From NCBI GenBank assembly GCA_964424555.1, contig CAYRIX010000018.1:1-41004 (forward strand): a stretch of DNA of 41,004 nucleotides. Direction: 5' to 3'. The notes below the pieces were generated by a model. It was not told where the DNA came from and did not search any database. It was given only the letters and a program-made list of their open reading frames with translations. Position numbers and translations under genes: made by a program. Positions 15,540 through 23,414 of this stretch are shown piece by piece (within the stretch, counting starts at the first letter, position 1; each line of letters begins with the position of its first letter). The DNA comes from UMGS172 sp964424555. GTDB lineage: Bacteria > Bacillota > Clostridia > Oscillospirales > Acutalibacteraceae.

Positions 15540-16352
15540 TTATCTTTCGGTATTCATCCACTCAGCGGCAAGCTCGATCCACTTGGCGTTATGAGGATTA
15601 TTGTATACAGGCTTTTGGTTTGCGGTTATGGCATTTGAAAGCGCCATCCCGTGGGGTGCATCCTCAAAAATATGCAGTTCAAACGGAATATTATGTTCAG
15701 CATAAGCGTTAGCTAACCTTATTGCATTTCTGACGTTGACCACCTGGTCATTAGCGGTATGTACGATAAAAGCAGGCACCGAACGCTCGTCCACTTTTTT
15801 GTCAAGCGAAAACTCGGCATATTCCTCTTCAGGCTTGTCACGACCGACAAGGTTATAAAACGAGCCTCTGTGAGCCACCTCGATATCACTTGACACAACG
15901 GGATAAACAGGGATTATACCCTTCGGCTTGTTGTAACCGTACGGCATATCGATGGCCCTTTGGATCTCCTCTTTGTGCCAAAGAATACCTATCGACGCAC
16001 AAAGGTGACCGCCCGCCGAAAATCCAACAGCATAAACCTGTTCGGAATCAATACCATATTCTTTTGCGTTGTCCTTGATGTGCTTCATTGCCAACGAAGC
16101 CTCTATCAAAGGATTCCATTTCTGACAGTTGGCTTCCCCTACCGAATAATGCAAAACAAATGCATTAAAGCCGTAAGGCATAAAGGCATGTGCTATCGGC
16201 TCACCCTCACGGTCAGAACAGATACCGTGATAACCGCCACCCGGAATAACCAATATTGCTTTTCTTGTGAAGTTAGCGGTTGGGTCAGCAATGTAGCAAT
16301 CAAGCCAGACGTTTTCTCGGCCTTCAACCAACTCTATTCTTTTAAATACCAT
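15540..16352 (-). CDS. Alpha/beta hydrolase (acetyl-xylan-esterase-like/BD-FAE type)
   Basis: The 270-residue protein has the oxyanion stretch VIPGGGYHG (35-43), the nucleophile elbow GFSAGGH with Ser112, the acid Asp202 in HTANDQVV and the base His234 in DAPHGM, a full catalytic triad. It resembles carbohydrate-ester esterases often labelled xylanase B or BD-FAE. No signal peptide is seen, so it would act on imported oligosaccharides or other small esters. GAGG precedes the ATG. It lies 48 bases after argS on the same strand, separated by a REP-like hairpin, and may receive read-through from the murI-argS operon. Confidence 0.87.
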   Translation of the reverse strand: MVFKRIELVEGRENVWLDCYIADPTANFTRKAILVIPGGGYHGICSDREGEPIAHAFMPYGFNAFVLHYSVGEANCQKWNPLIEASLAMKHIKDNAKEYGIDSEQVYAVGFSAGGHLCASIGILWHKEEIQRAIDMPYGYNKPKGIIPVYPVVSSDIEVAHRGSFYNLVGRDKPEEEYAEFSLDKKVDERSVPAFIVHTANDQVVNVRNAIRLANAYAEHNIPFELHIFEDAPHGMALSNAITANQKPVYNNPHNAKWIELAAEWMNTER

Positions 16353-16372
16353 AAAATCGCCTCACAATCTGC

Positions 16373-16394
16373 GGCACGACGAGGACGTCGTGCC
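16373..16394. repeat. REP-like GC hairpin
   Basis: GGCACGACG pairs perfectly with CGTCGTGCC around AGGA, flanked by GC and CTAC. There is no T-tract. The form (GTAGGGCACGACG...CGTCGTGCCGC on minus) looks like short intergenic repeats of gut Firmicutes; that comparison is from memory. Confidence 0.55.
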
Positions 16395-16400
16395 CTACTT

Positions 16401-18089
16401 TTACATACTCTCAGGTGCGTCAATCTTGAGCATTGCAAGAACATTCTTGATAACCGTCTTGGTCGCAATGCAAAGTGAGATTCTTGCCTGCATTAGTTTT
16501 TCGTCATCCACCTTAACACGGCAGGCATTATAGAACTTGTGGAACAGGGTTGCGAGGTCAAGAACATATCTTGTAATACGTGCAGGGTCATACGACTTAG
16601 CTGATGACTCAATCTCACTCGTAAACTCCGAAATATGGCGGATAAGCTCATGCTCCTCCGAAGCAGTGAGGCATGTCAGCTCGTCAACCGAGCAGTTTTT
16701 AGGTGCTACACCGTCAGCCGACAGATTGCGCAAGATACTGCAGATACGTGCGTGGGCATACTGGACATAATAAACAGGGTTCTGGCTCGACTGCTCAACT
16801 GCCAAATCAAGGTCAAATTCAAGGTGAGTGTTCGGCTCCTTGGAGTTGAAGATAAATCTTGCGGCATCCAACGGAACCTCGTCAAGCAAGGTCTTTAAAG
16901 TAATGGACTTGCCTGTACGCTTGGAGACCCTAACGACCTCGCCGTTACGCACAAGGCGTACCAACTGCATCAAAACAACATCCAATTTGTTACCGTCGAG
17001 ACCGACAGCATCCATTGCACCCTTCAATCGTGCAACGTGACCGTGGTGGTCGGCACCCCAGATATTTATTACCTTGTCAAAGCCACGTGTAGCAAACTTG
17101 TTGTGATGATATGCAATATCACCTGCGAAATAGGTAGGATTGCCGTTGGCACGGATAAGGACCTCATCCTTTTCGCCGCCAAAGTCGGTAGCCTTGTACC
17201 AAACAGCGCCGTCCTTTTCGTAGGTTAGGCCCTTATCGGTCAGAATCTTTACAATATCCTTGATAGCGCCCGACTCATAAAGGCTGGACTCCTTAAACCA
17301 TACGTCATAGTTGATTCGGTATGTGCCGAGATCAGTACGCAGTCCCTCAATGTTAAGCGGCAAAGCATAGTTTACCAGAGCCTCACGGCGCTCTTCCTCG
17401 GACTTATTCACAAAACTATCACCGTGGATTTCAGCAAACTCTTTAGCTCGCTCAATAATATCAGCACCGTGGTAGCCATCCTCGGGGAACTCAACCGACG
17501 GGTCAAATATCTCAAGATAACGAGCCTCAAGCGAAGCACCGAACTTTGCTATCTGGTTGCCTGCATCATTTACATAGAACTCACGGGTGACATCATAGCC
17601 CGCTTTACCGAGAACTGCGGCAAGGCAATCGCCCAAAGCGCCGCCACGTGCGTTACCGATATGCATAGGACCTGTGGGGTTGGCCGAAACAAACTCGACC
17701 ATTATCCTTTCGCCTTTACCCATATCCGACTGACCGTAGCCGTCACCCAAGGTCAGAACATCATTGACGATGGCGGCATAATAACGCTCAGACAAAAACA
17801 GGTTAATAAATCCCGGACCTGCTATCTCGGCCTTTTCGATATAGGTTCCCTCGAGATTAAAATTTTCTGCCAAGGCTTCGGCTATTTTGCGAGGATTAGA
17901 GCGGAAGGCTCTTGCCCACACAAGAGCGGCATTTACAGCGAAATCGCCGTGCGAGCGGTCGTTGGGCACCTCAACGTTAAAATCAGGCAGCTCGGCCTCA
18001 GGCAAAGCACCGTTTCCCATTGCCTTTTTTGCGGCGGCAATTATAATTCCTTTTATACTTTCTCTTGTTTCAAAAACTATTTTAGACAT
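16401..18089 (-). CDS. argS: Arginyl-tRNA synthetase
   Basis: ArgRS charges tRNA-Arg with arginine. The 562-residue class I enzyme has the N-terminal additional domain (about 1-120) with the DRSHGDFAVN signature (44-53), the catalytic HIGH motif as HIGN (143-146) in ANPTGPMHIGNARGG, and a KMSK-like region VSKRTGKSITL. The C-terminal helical anticodon-binding domain ends in LCIATKTVIKNVLAMLKIDAPESM-type text normal for the family. Two starts (GTG, ATG) are adjacent; the ATG with AAAGGG eight bases before is chosen. It follows DUF1934 by 15 bases. Confidence 0.97.
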   Translation of the reverse strand: MSKIVFETRESIKGIIIAAAKKAMGNGALPEAELPDFNVEVPNDRSHGDFAVNAALVWARAFRSNPRKIAEALAENFNLEGTYIEKAEIAGPGFINLFLSERYYAAIVNDVLTLGDGYGQSDMGKGERIMVEFVSANPTGPMHIGNARGGALGDCLAAVLGKAGYDVTREFYVNDAGNQIAKFGASLEARYLEIFDPSVEFPEDGYHGADIIERAKEFAEIHGDSFVNKSEEERREALVNYALPLNIEGLRTDLGTYRINYDVWFKESSLYESGAIKDIVKILTDKGLTYEKDGAVWYKATDFGGEKDEVLIRANGNPTYFAGDIAYHHNKFATRGFDKVINIWGADHHGHVARLKGAMDAVGLDGNKLDVVLMQLVRLVRNGEVVRVSKRTGKSITLKTLLDEVPLDAARFIFNSKEPNTHLEFDLDLAVEQSSQNPVYYVQYAHARICSILRNLSADGVAPKNCSVDELTCLTASEEHELIRHISEFTSEIESSAKSYDPARITRYVLDLATLFHKFYNACRVKVDDEKLMQARISLCIATKTVIKNVLAMLKIDAPESM

Positions 18090-18104
18090 CACTATTACCC
18101 TTTC

Positions 18105-18527
18105 TCAGGCTTGTTTTACATTAATTTGAACCTTATTACGGCTGACCATACCGTAGTTTACATCCAGCGTATAGCTCATAAAAAGACTGCCGCCGTCATT
18201 GGTCATTTCATCCTTGACCGTTTCGCCAAAAACACCCAGCACTAATGTTCCCTGCCCTGTTTCGTAGTGGCAGATATGACGCTGACCCTTTTTTACATAC
18301 ATTCTGGAATTCAACGCACCCGACCGTTGCATCACGACCGAGTTTTCATCGGGATCGATCTTAATAATACAGCTTACGCCCTCCATACCTGTGGCGGCAC
18401 TGTCATCATATTTCAGATAGGTCTTGCCATTGATGACATTCATCTTGCCGACCGTGGTCAGCTCCATCGAATCCTCGTCACCGTCGACCTCCTGAGTGCT
18501 GATTATTTCAATTACAACATCCTGCAT
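18105..18527 (-). CDS. DUF1934 (YwiB-type) beta-barrel protein
   Basis: The 140-residue protein is an all-beta, calycin-like domain of the DUF1934 family, recognised from ENSVVMQRSG and the final YTLDVNYGMVSRNKVQI. Members lie next to argS in Bacillus (ywiB-argS), as here, but no biochemical function is known to me. The GGAGGA that serves as ribosome site overlaps the murI stop, so translation is coupled to murI. Confidence 0.88.
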   Translation of the reverse strand: MQDVVIEIISTQEVDGDEDSMELTTVGKMNVINGKTYLKYDDSAATGMEGVSCIIKIDPDENSVVMQRSGALNSRMYVKKGQRHICHYETGQGTLVLGVFGETVKDEMTNDGGSLFMSYTLDVNYGMVSRNKVQINVKQA

Positions 18528-18535
18528 CTAATATT

Positions 18536-19345
18536 TCATCCTCCGAAGCTGTCAAGGTTAACCATCTCAACATCGTCCTCAATATCGGTTCCCAACAGAA
18601 TACCTGCAATAGAAGCAAAGGACTCTGCACGGTCGCTTACAAAGTATCGTCGTCGGCCACCCTCTCCCAAAGCGTCGTTGGCTTTAAGATACTCAGCGGC
18701 GGCCAAGGCAGCCTGCTCGCCCGAATTGATTAGCGTGACACCCTCACCCATTATATCGGCAATAATATCCTTTATGGCGGGAAAATGGGTGCAACCCAAA
18801 ATTACCGTGTCTACCCCTGCTTCAATGAGAGGTTGTAAGTAACGCTTGGCGGTAGCAACCGTGACCTCATCATCACGGTCGATCCAACCGCTTTCCACTA
18901 ACTGAACAAACACAGGACAGGCATTCTGCACCACGGTTAAATTGGGGTCAATTTCAAGCATCTTATTTTTATAAGAATTACTGTTGACGGTTGCGGCAGT
19001 GCCCAAAACACCTATCTTGCCGTTTTTGGTAGCCTTAACGGCGGACTTGGCGGCAGGAGTCACGACCTCGATAAAAGGCACATGTAGTTCGTTGGCGGTA
19101 AAGCCTGCAACCGAGCTGACGGTACCGCAGGCGGCAATTATCAGCTTGACATCGTGCGACAACAGAAATTTCTCGTCCTGACGGGTGTATTTCACTATTG
19201 TCTCGGCACTTTTTGTACCGTAAGGCACACGACCTGTGTCACCGAAGTATATTATATTTTCCGAAGGCAATACTCGGTTCAATTCCTTTATAACCGAAAG
19301 TCCGCCAAGTCCTGAATCAAAAACACCGATTGGTCTTTTATCCAC
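18536..19345 (-). CDS. murI: Glutamate racemase
   Basis: MurI makes D-glutamate for peptidoglycan. The 269-residue enzyme has VFDSGLGGLSV (8-18), FGDTGRVPYG (34-43), catalytic Cys73 in AACGTVSS and Cys185 in LGCTHFP. In most MurI proteins the first motif reads ACNT; here it is ACGT. The start is a GTG at 19345, seven bases after GGAGG; an ATG 13 codons upstream lacks a ribosome site. First gene of murI-DUF1934-argS. Confidence 0.94.
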   Translation of the reverse strand: MDKRPIGVFDSGLGGLSVIKELNRVLPSENIIYFGDTGRVPYGTKSAETIVKYTRQDEKFLLSHDVKLIIAACGTVSSVAGFTANELHVPFIEVVTPAAKSAVKATKNGKIGVLGTAATVNSNSYKNKMLEIDPNLTVVQNACPVFVQLVESGWIDRDDEVTVATAKRYLQPLIEAGVDTVILGCTHFPAIKDIIADIMGEGVTLINSGEQAALAAAEYLKANDALGEGGRRRYFVSDRAESFASIAGILLGTDIEDDVEMVNLDSFGG

Positions 19346-19396
19346 AAAAACGCCTCCAATCCGTTGCAAATTATACCTAAACATAACTATTCATTG

Positions 19397-19425
19397 TATT
19401 TTATCACATATTACTTAAGAATGCA
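19397..19425 (-). promoter_or_regulatory. Sigma-A promoter of murI-DUF1934-argS
   Basis: On the minus strand TTGCAT (19425-19420), 17 bases, TAAAAT (19402-19397), about 50 bases before the murI GTG. Confidence 0.75.
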
Positions 19426-19484
19426 AACCTTATTTACAATTAAAGAGATATTTTTATCATGCGTTGTTACAAAATAATATTTTG

Positions 19485-19513
19485 TTGCAATACGCCGCAA
19501 AAGATGGTAAAAT
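19485..19513 (+). promoter_or_regulatory. Sigma-A promoter of the second EamA gene
   Basis: TTGCAA (19485-19490), 17 bases, TAAAAT (19508-19513), about 38 bases before the chosen ATG at 19552. Confidence 0.7.
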
Positions 19514-19551
19514 TAAAATGTTGCGAATTCAACATTTGGGTGGTGACAAAA

Positions 19552-20442
19552 ATGAGCTTTATTAAATCCCGTTTGGGTGAGGCGGCAGTTTTGCTTGCGG
19601 CTCTGCTTTGGGGCTGTATCGGTATCTTCACACGAAATATGCAGGTTATCGGCTTTACTTCGGTACAAATAGTCGCCGTCCGTGCCTTTGTCACCGTCAT
19701 CATAATGGGGCTGATCATCCTCATCAAAGACCCTAAGCTATTCAAAGTAGCCCCGAAAGACGTTTGGATGTTTTTCGGAACAGGAATCTTAAGCTTCCTG
19801 TTTTTCAACATCTGTTATATGTCGTCCATCAACGAAAACTCGTTGTCGGTTGCGTGTATTCTGATGTACACCTCACCAATTTGGGTGACGAGTCTCGCTG
19901 TTCCGCTATTTAAAGAGAAGATGACCCTTCAAAAAATAGCCTCCTTTGTGATATGTTTCGGCGGATGCGTTATGGTCTGCCTTTCGGACTCGCTGAAGCT
20001 GACCAAAATCGGCCTTGTTTTCGGACTTTTGTCGGGCTTGGGATATGCCCTCTACTCCATTTTCGGCAAATATGCCGCTGCAAAATACAACACGCTGACC
20101 GTAACATTCTACACCTTTTCATTTGCATCGGTCGGCGCTCTGCCCATCTGTGACCTGCCGAAGCTGACCGTTCTTCTGTCAAACGGCACCAATATACTGT
20201 GGTCAATAGGAGTTGCCGTGACCTGCACGGTACTCCCCTACCTGCTGTATACATACGGACTATCCAAAACAGGTGCGGGGAAAGCGGCCGTCATAGCGAT
20301 TTTGGAGCCTGCCGTTGCGTCCTTAGTCGGTGCACTGTGTTTTAGTGAAAATATGGGCGTTTTGGGTATGTTTGGAATCATCGCTGTAATGCTCGGTCTT
20401 GTGTACCTCGAGCTTGGCAATCCGTTTAAAAGGAAAGATTGA
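19552..20442 (+). CDS. EamA/DMT-family membrane transporter
   Basis: The 296-residue protein has about ten membrane segments and two EamA repeats, opening with AAVLLAALLWGCIGIFTR (first helix of the family) and the second-repeat GLLSGLGYALYSIFGKYA. Substrate unknown. The start at 19552 is favoured because it begins shortly after the promoter and a GGTGA; a longer reading from 19459 would add 31 non-family residues upstream of the promoter -10. The promoter of the following ymdB operon overlaps its stop codon. Confidence 0.88.
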   Translation: MSFIKSRLGEAAVLLAALLWGCIGIFTRNMQVIGFTSVQIVAVRAFVTVIIMGLIILIKDPKLFKVAPKDVWMFFGTGILSFLFFNICYMSSINENSLSVACILMYTSPIWVTSLAVPLFKEKMTLQKIASFVICFGGCVMVCLSDSLKLTKIGLVFGLLSGLGYALYSIFGKYAAAKYNTLTVTFYTFSFASVGALPICDLPKLTVLLSNGTNILWSIGVAVTCTVLPYLLYTYGLSKTGAGKAAVIAILEPAVASLVGALCFSENMGVLGMFGIIAVMLGLVYLELGNPFKRKD

Positions 20443-20467
20443 AAATATATTTGATGTGTGGTATAAT
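20439..20467 (+). promoter_or_regulatory. Sigma-A promoter of the ymdB-recG operon
   Basis: TTGAAA (20439-20444), 17 bases, TATAAT (20462-20467). The -35 box overlaps the stop codon of the EamA gene. Confidence 0.82.
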
Positions 20468-20473
20468 AAGATG

Positions 20474-20525
20474 ATATCTCGATATGCGCCTGTGCGCTCG
20501 ATATGTTGCTGACGCAACGAGATAT
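20474..20525 (+). repeat. Three-way-junction palindromic element in the ymdB leader
   Basis: ATATCTCG (20474-20481) pairs with CGAGATAT (20518-20525) and encloses two hairpins, GCGC-CTGT-GCGC and GTTGC-TGAC-GCAAC. It begins at the expected transcription start, so the RNA 5' end would be folded. It resembles mobile palindromic repeats of Clostridia, from memory, and could equally be an RNA stabiliser. Confidence 0.6.
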
Positions 20526-20548
20526 AAAAAACACAAAGGAAAAACATT

Positions 20549-21325
20549 ATGCGAATACTCACCGTTGGGGACGTGTGCGGGCAGATCGGATGCGAATTTC
20601 TGCTCAAAACGTTGCCGAGGCTTAAAAGTGACAATAAAATAGACCTGTGCATAGTCAACGGCGAAAACTCGGCTGACGGGAACGGCATCACATCGCATTC
20701 TGCCGATATGCTTTATGCCGCAGGTGCCGATGTGATAACAGGCGGCAACCATTCGATGCGTCGACGTGAGGTATTTGACCGTCTCGACTCCGACCCGTAC
20801 CTTCTGCGTCCCGAAAATTTGCACACCTCGGGTGCAGGTAAAGGCTATGCGGAGATCGACCTCGGCTACCGACAGATAGCCGTGATAAACCTTATAGGCC
20901 GTGTTTATATGCCCGAGGCCGAAGACCCATTTGCTACCGCTGACCGACTTGTTGAAAGAGCTATACAAAGCGGTATAAAAATCATTCTTGTTGATTTTCA
21001 TGCCGAGGCCACTGCCGAGAAAAAAGCACTTGCCTACCACCTTGACGGCAAGGTTTCGGCCGTTTTCGGCACTCACACCCATGTTCCGACTGCCGATGAG
21101 CAGATATTACCTTTGGGAACCGGTTTTATTTCGGATATTGGCATGACAGGGCCTGTCGATTCTATTTTGGGTGTCAAGCCTGAGCTGTCGATCGCTAAAA
21201 TAAAGGACAACGCGCCTGTTAAATTTGAACTTGCCAACGGCAAATGCCGTTTAGACGGCTGTATTTTTGAAACCTGTGATAAAACAGGTAAAACCGTTTC
21301 GGTGAAACGCATCAGCGCACTTTAA
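20549..21325 (+). CDS. ymdB: YmdB-family metallophosphoesterase (TIGR00282)
   Basis: YmdB proteins are calcineurin-like phosphodiesterases; in Bacillus the protein affects biofilm and motility choice and interacts with RNase Y. The 258-residue chain has GDVCGQIG (Asp8), NGENSADGNGIT (Glu39, Asn40), GGNH (Asn67, His68), VDFHAEAT (His151) and GTHTHVPTAD (His176, His178), all metal ligands. The residues after GGNH read SMRRREV where family members usually have a Trp. First gene of a five-gene plus-strand run with a good promoter. Confidence 0.93.
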   Translation: MRILTVGDVCGQIGCEFLLKTLPRLKSDNKIDLCIVNGENSADGNGITSHSADMLYAAGADVITGGNHSMRRREVFDRLDSDPYLLRPENLHTSGAGKGYAEIDLGYRQIAVINLIGRVYMPEAEDPFATADRLVERAIQSGIKIILVDFHAEATAEKKALAYHLDGKVSAVFGTHTHVPTADEQILPLGTGFISDIGMTGPVDSILGVKPELSIAKIKDNAPVKFELANGKCRLDGCIFETCDKTGKTVSVKRISAL

Positions 21326-21342
21326 AATTGGGAGGTGCCCTT

Positions 21343-22998
21343 TTGAAAGCAAAAAGATTTCTGGCTGTTATTCTATCAGCAATACTGCTTTTGTCCTGTA
21401 TCGGATGTAAGTCGGACAGCGAAAATGCGGAAAACGCTTCGTCAAACCAGTCGGGCACCGATACTACAACTGTACCCAAGCTCACCCTTTTGTATTCTGC
21501 CAATGACTCTTTGAATCCTTATAAGGCCGAGTCTCTGCTTAACCGCAGACTAAGCCTTTTAATGTACGATCCATTGGTAAAGCTTGACAGCAAATTACAA
21601 CCCCGTTTTGTATTAGCCGATTCGATTGAGTTTGACGGTAAGGATTGCGTTATAACGCTTAAAAACGCTTTATTTTCTGACGGAACTCAGGTTACTGCCG
21701 AGGATGTGGTTTTCTCAATGGATGCCGCCCTGAGCTCAGAGTTAACGGCATTTAAGCAACAGCTAAGCAATGTAAAATCCTACAAGGCCGATGAAAACGG
21801 CAAATTCAGAGTTACCTTGAATAAAGTCGACCCCTATTTTGCCAATCTGCTCGACTTTCCTATCATAAAAAAAGGCTCTGACGAGTTGGTGGATGAAAAT
21901 AAAATAGCACTGCCTCCCGTCGGCTCGGGTGCCTATATTTTCGACACCAAGGAAGAGCTACTGACGGTCAACACCAAATACTCCTTGGGCAGCCCTGCAG
22001 TACTGACGATCAATCTCATAGATGCACCCGACAGTGCTGTTGAAAAGTATAATCTTGAGGTTGGAAACGTCAGTATCTATTATACCGACCTGTCTGACGG
22101 AATCGTTCCCCCAATGAGCGGAAACTCAAGCACTTTAGCACTTAACAACCTTATCTACCTCGGTGTCAACCTCAACAACACCTTCTTAAGGAAAGCCGAG
22201 ATGAGGTACGCTTTAGCCGCCGCAATCGACCGTACCGCCGTGTGTAATGATGCATATTTCGGCTACGCTACCCCTGCGTTGGGCCTGTTCAATTCGGTTT
22301 GGAATGACGCCGGAAGCCTTCAAAACCTCACAAAAACCGCCGATTTGGAAAATGTTGTTGCGATTTTGAAGGATATAGGTTATAATAGTAAGGATGAAGA
22401 GGGCTTTTTTGTCAATTCCAAAGGAAAGCCTATCACCTTTAAGCTGATAGTCAACAACGAAAATGACCGCCGTTTAAAAACGGCCGAGCTGTTAAAAAAA
22501 CAGCTTGAGACTGCCGGCTTTAAAATTGAGCTTGTAACGCTTGAATGGGATAAATACGTTGAAGCTTTGACGTTCGGCAATTTTGACCTATATCTTGCCG
22601 AAACCAAGCTTCCTAACAACATGGATGTTACCGAGCTTGTGACCTCAAACGGCTCACTGTCTTACGGTATACCTGCCCCGAAGCCTGCTGAGAATGACCC
22701 AACCGACTCAACCAAGACCGACGAGGACGGACAGGTTGACGAAACCACGCAAGACAGCGATTCGGACAACAAGCAAAGTAACAACTCGGTGCTTGTTTCT
22801 TCGGTGCCGTTGCTTGATGATGCGGTCCACGGTTTTTATAACGAAAAACTGTCGTTGGTCGACATTATCAATGCCTTTAACGCAGAAATGCCGCTTATAC
22901 CCGTCTGCCACCGTCAGGGACTGACTTCCTGCAGTCCTGAAATCAATGCAGAAAACATGTCTTCTCTATCCGATGCTTATTTCGGAATAATTAAATAG
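21343..22998 (+). CDS. Family 5 solute-binding lipoprotein (peptide/nickel type), orphan
   Basis: The 551-residue protein has a lipoprotein signal (KRFLAVILSAILLLSCIGCK; lipidated Cys19 or Cys22) and a family 5 extracellular solute-binding domain: LTLLYSANDSLNPYK, LMYDPLVKLD, DGTQVTAEDVVFSMDAAL and the C-lobe AAAIDRTAVCNDAYFGYATPA-type segment. Such proteins bind oligopeptides, nickel or sugars for ABC importers, but no permease or ATPase gene is adjacent. An Asp/Thr/Asn-rich linker (about 444-485) interrupts the C-lobe. The start is a TTG at 21343, seven bases after GGGAGG. It lies 17 bases after ymdB. Confidence 0.88.
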   Translation: MKAKRFLAVILSAILLLSCIGCKSDSENAENASSNQSGTDTTTVPKLTLLYSANDSLNPYKAESLLNRRLSLLMYDPLVKLDSKLQPRFVLADSIEFDGKDCVITLKNALFSDGTQVTAEDVVFSMDAALSSELTAFKQQLSNVKSYKADENGKFRVTLNKVDPYFANLLDFPIIKKGSDELVDENKIALPPVGSGAYIFDTKEELLTVNTKYSLGSPAVLTINLIDAPDSAVEKYNLEVGNVSIYYTDLSDGIVPPMSGNSSTLALNNLIYLGVNLNNTFLRKAEMRYALAAAIDRTAVCNDAYFGYATPALGLFNSVWNDAGSLQNLTKTADLENVVAILKDIGYNSKDEEGFFVNSKGKPITFKLIVNNENDRRLKTAELLKKQLETAGFKIELVTLEWDKYVEALTFGNFDLYLAETKLPNNMDVTELVTSNGSLSYGIPAPKPAENDPTDSTKTDEDGQVDETTQDSDSDNKQSNNSVLVSSVPLLDDAVHGFYNEKLSLVDIINAFNAEMPLIPVCHRQGLTSCSPEINAENMSSLSDAYFGIIK

Positions 22999-23023
22999 AA
23001 AATAAAAAATGGAGGTAATTTGA

Positions 23024-23371
23024 ATGATCTCTTACGAAACCAAAACAGGTACGATCACCTTATCCGAGGACTATCTTGCCAAGGTAATCGGTAATGCTGC
23101 TTCTTCCTGCTTCGGTGTTGCAGGAATGGCCCCCCACGGCAAGCAGAAGTTCCGCAATATCTTTTCCAAAAAGGATTACACCGAAAAAGGAATAAACATA
23201 ACCGGTGATATCGATATGATAAATGTCGATCTTCATATCATCGTGGCTTACGGCATGAACATCAATGCTATTGCCAAGAGCATAACACATAAGGTAAAAT
23301 ATGTCGTAAGTGAGACCTGTGGCATAAACGTCGGCAAGGTCACCGTCCGCATTGACGGAATCAAAGAATAA
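23024..23371 (+). CDS. Asp23/Gls24-family protein
   Basis: The 115-residue protein is a single Asp23/Gls24 domain, opening with GTITLSEDYLAKVIGNAA and closing with VTVRIDGI, with a middle DLHIIVAYGMNI strand. In Firmicutes this small form sits before the DAK2/YloV gene and is thought to support cell-envelope or lipid homeostasis. GGAGG precedes the ATG. It lies 25 bases after the lipoprotein gene and 43 before fakA. Confidence 0.92.
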   Translation: MISYETKTGTITLSEDYLAKVIGNAASSCFGVAGMAPHGKQKFRNIFSKKDYTEKGINITGDIDMINVDLHIIVAYGMNINAIAKSITHKVKYVVSETCGINVGKVTVRIDGIKE

Positions 23372-23414
23372 TCTTCACCCGACAAACGCTTTGTCAATTA
23401 AGGAGTTGTTAGTT

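Noticed and set aside
17424..18245. 273-codon plus-strand open frame over argS
   Set aside because: It is the antisense shadow of argS; composition and motifs belong to argS.
20426..21082. 218-codon minus-strand open frame over ymdB
   Set aside because: Opposite a gene with all YmdB metal ligands, and no ribosome site or motif of its own.
20549..21325. YmdB as an inactive enzyme because of NHSM after GG
   Set aside because: All metal ligands (Asp8, Glu39, Asn40, Asn67, His68, His151, His176, His178) are present; only a nearby non-ligand residue differs.
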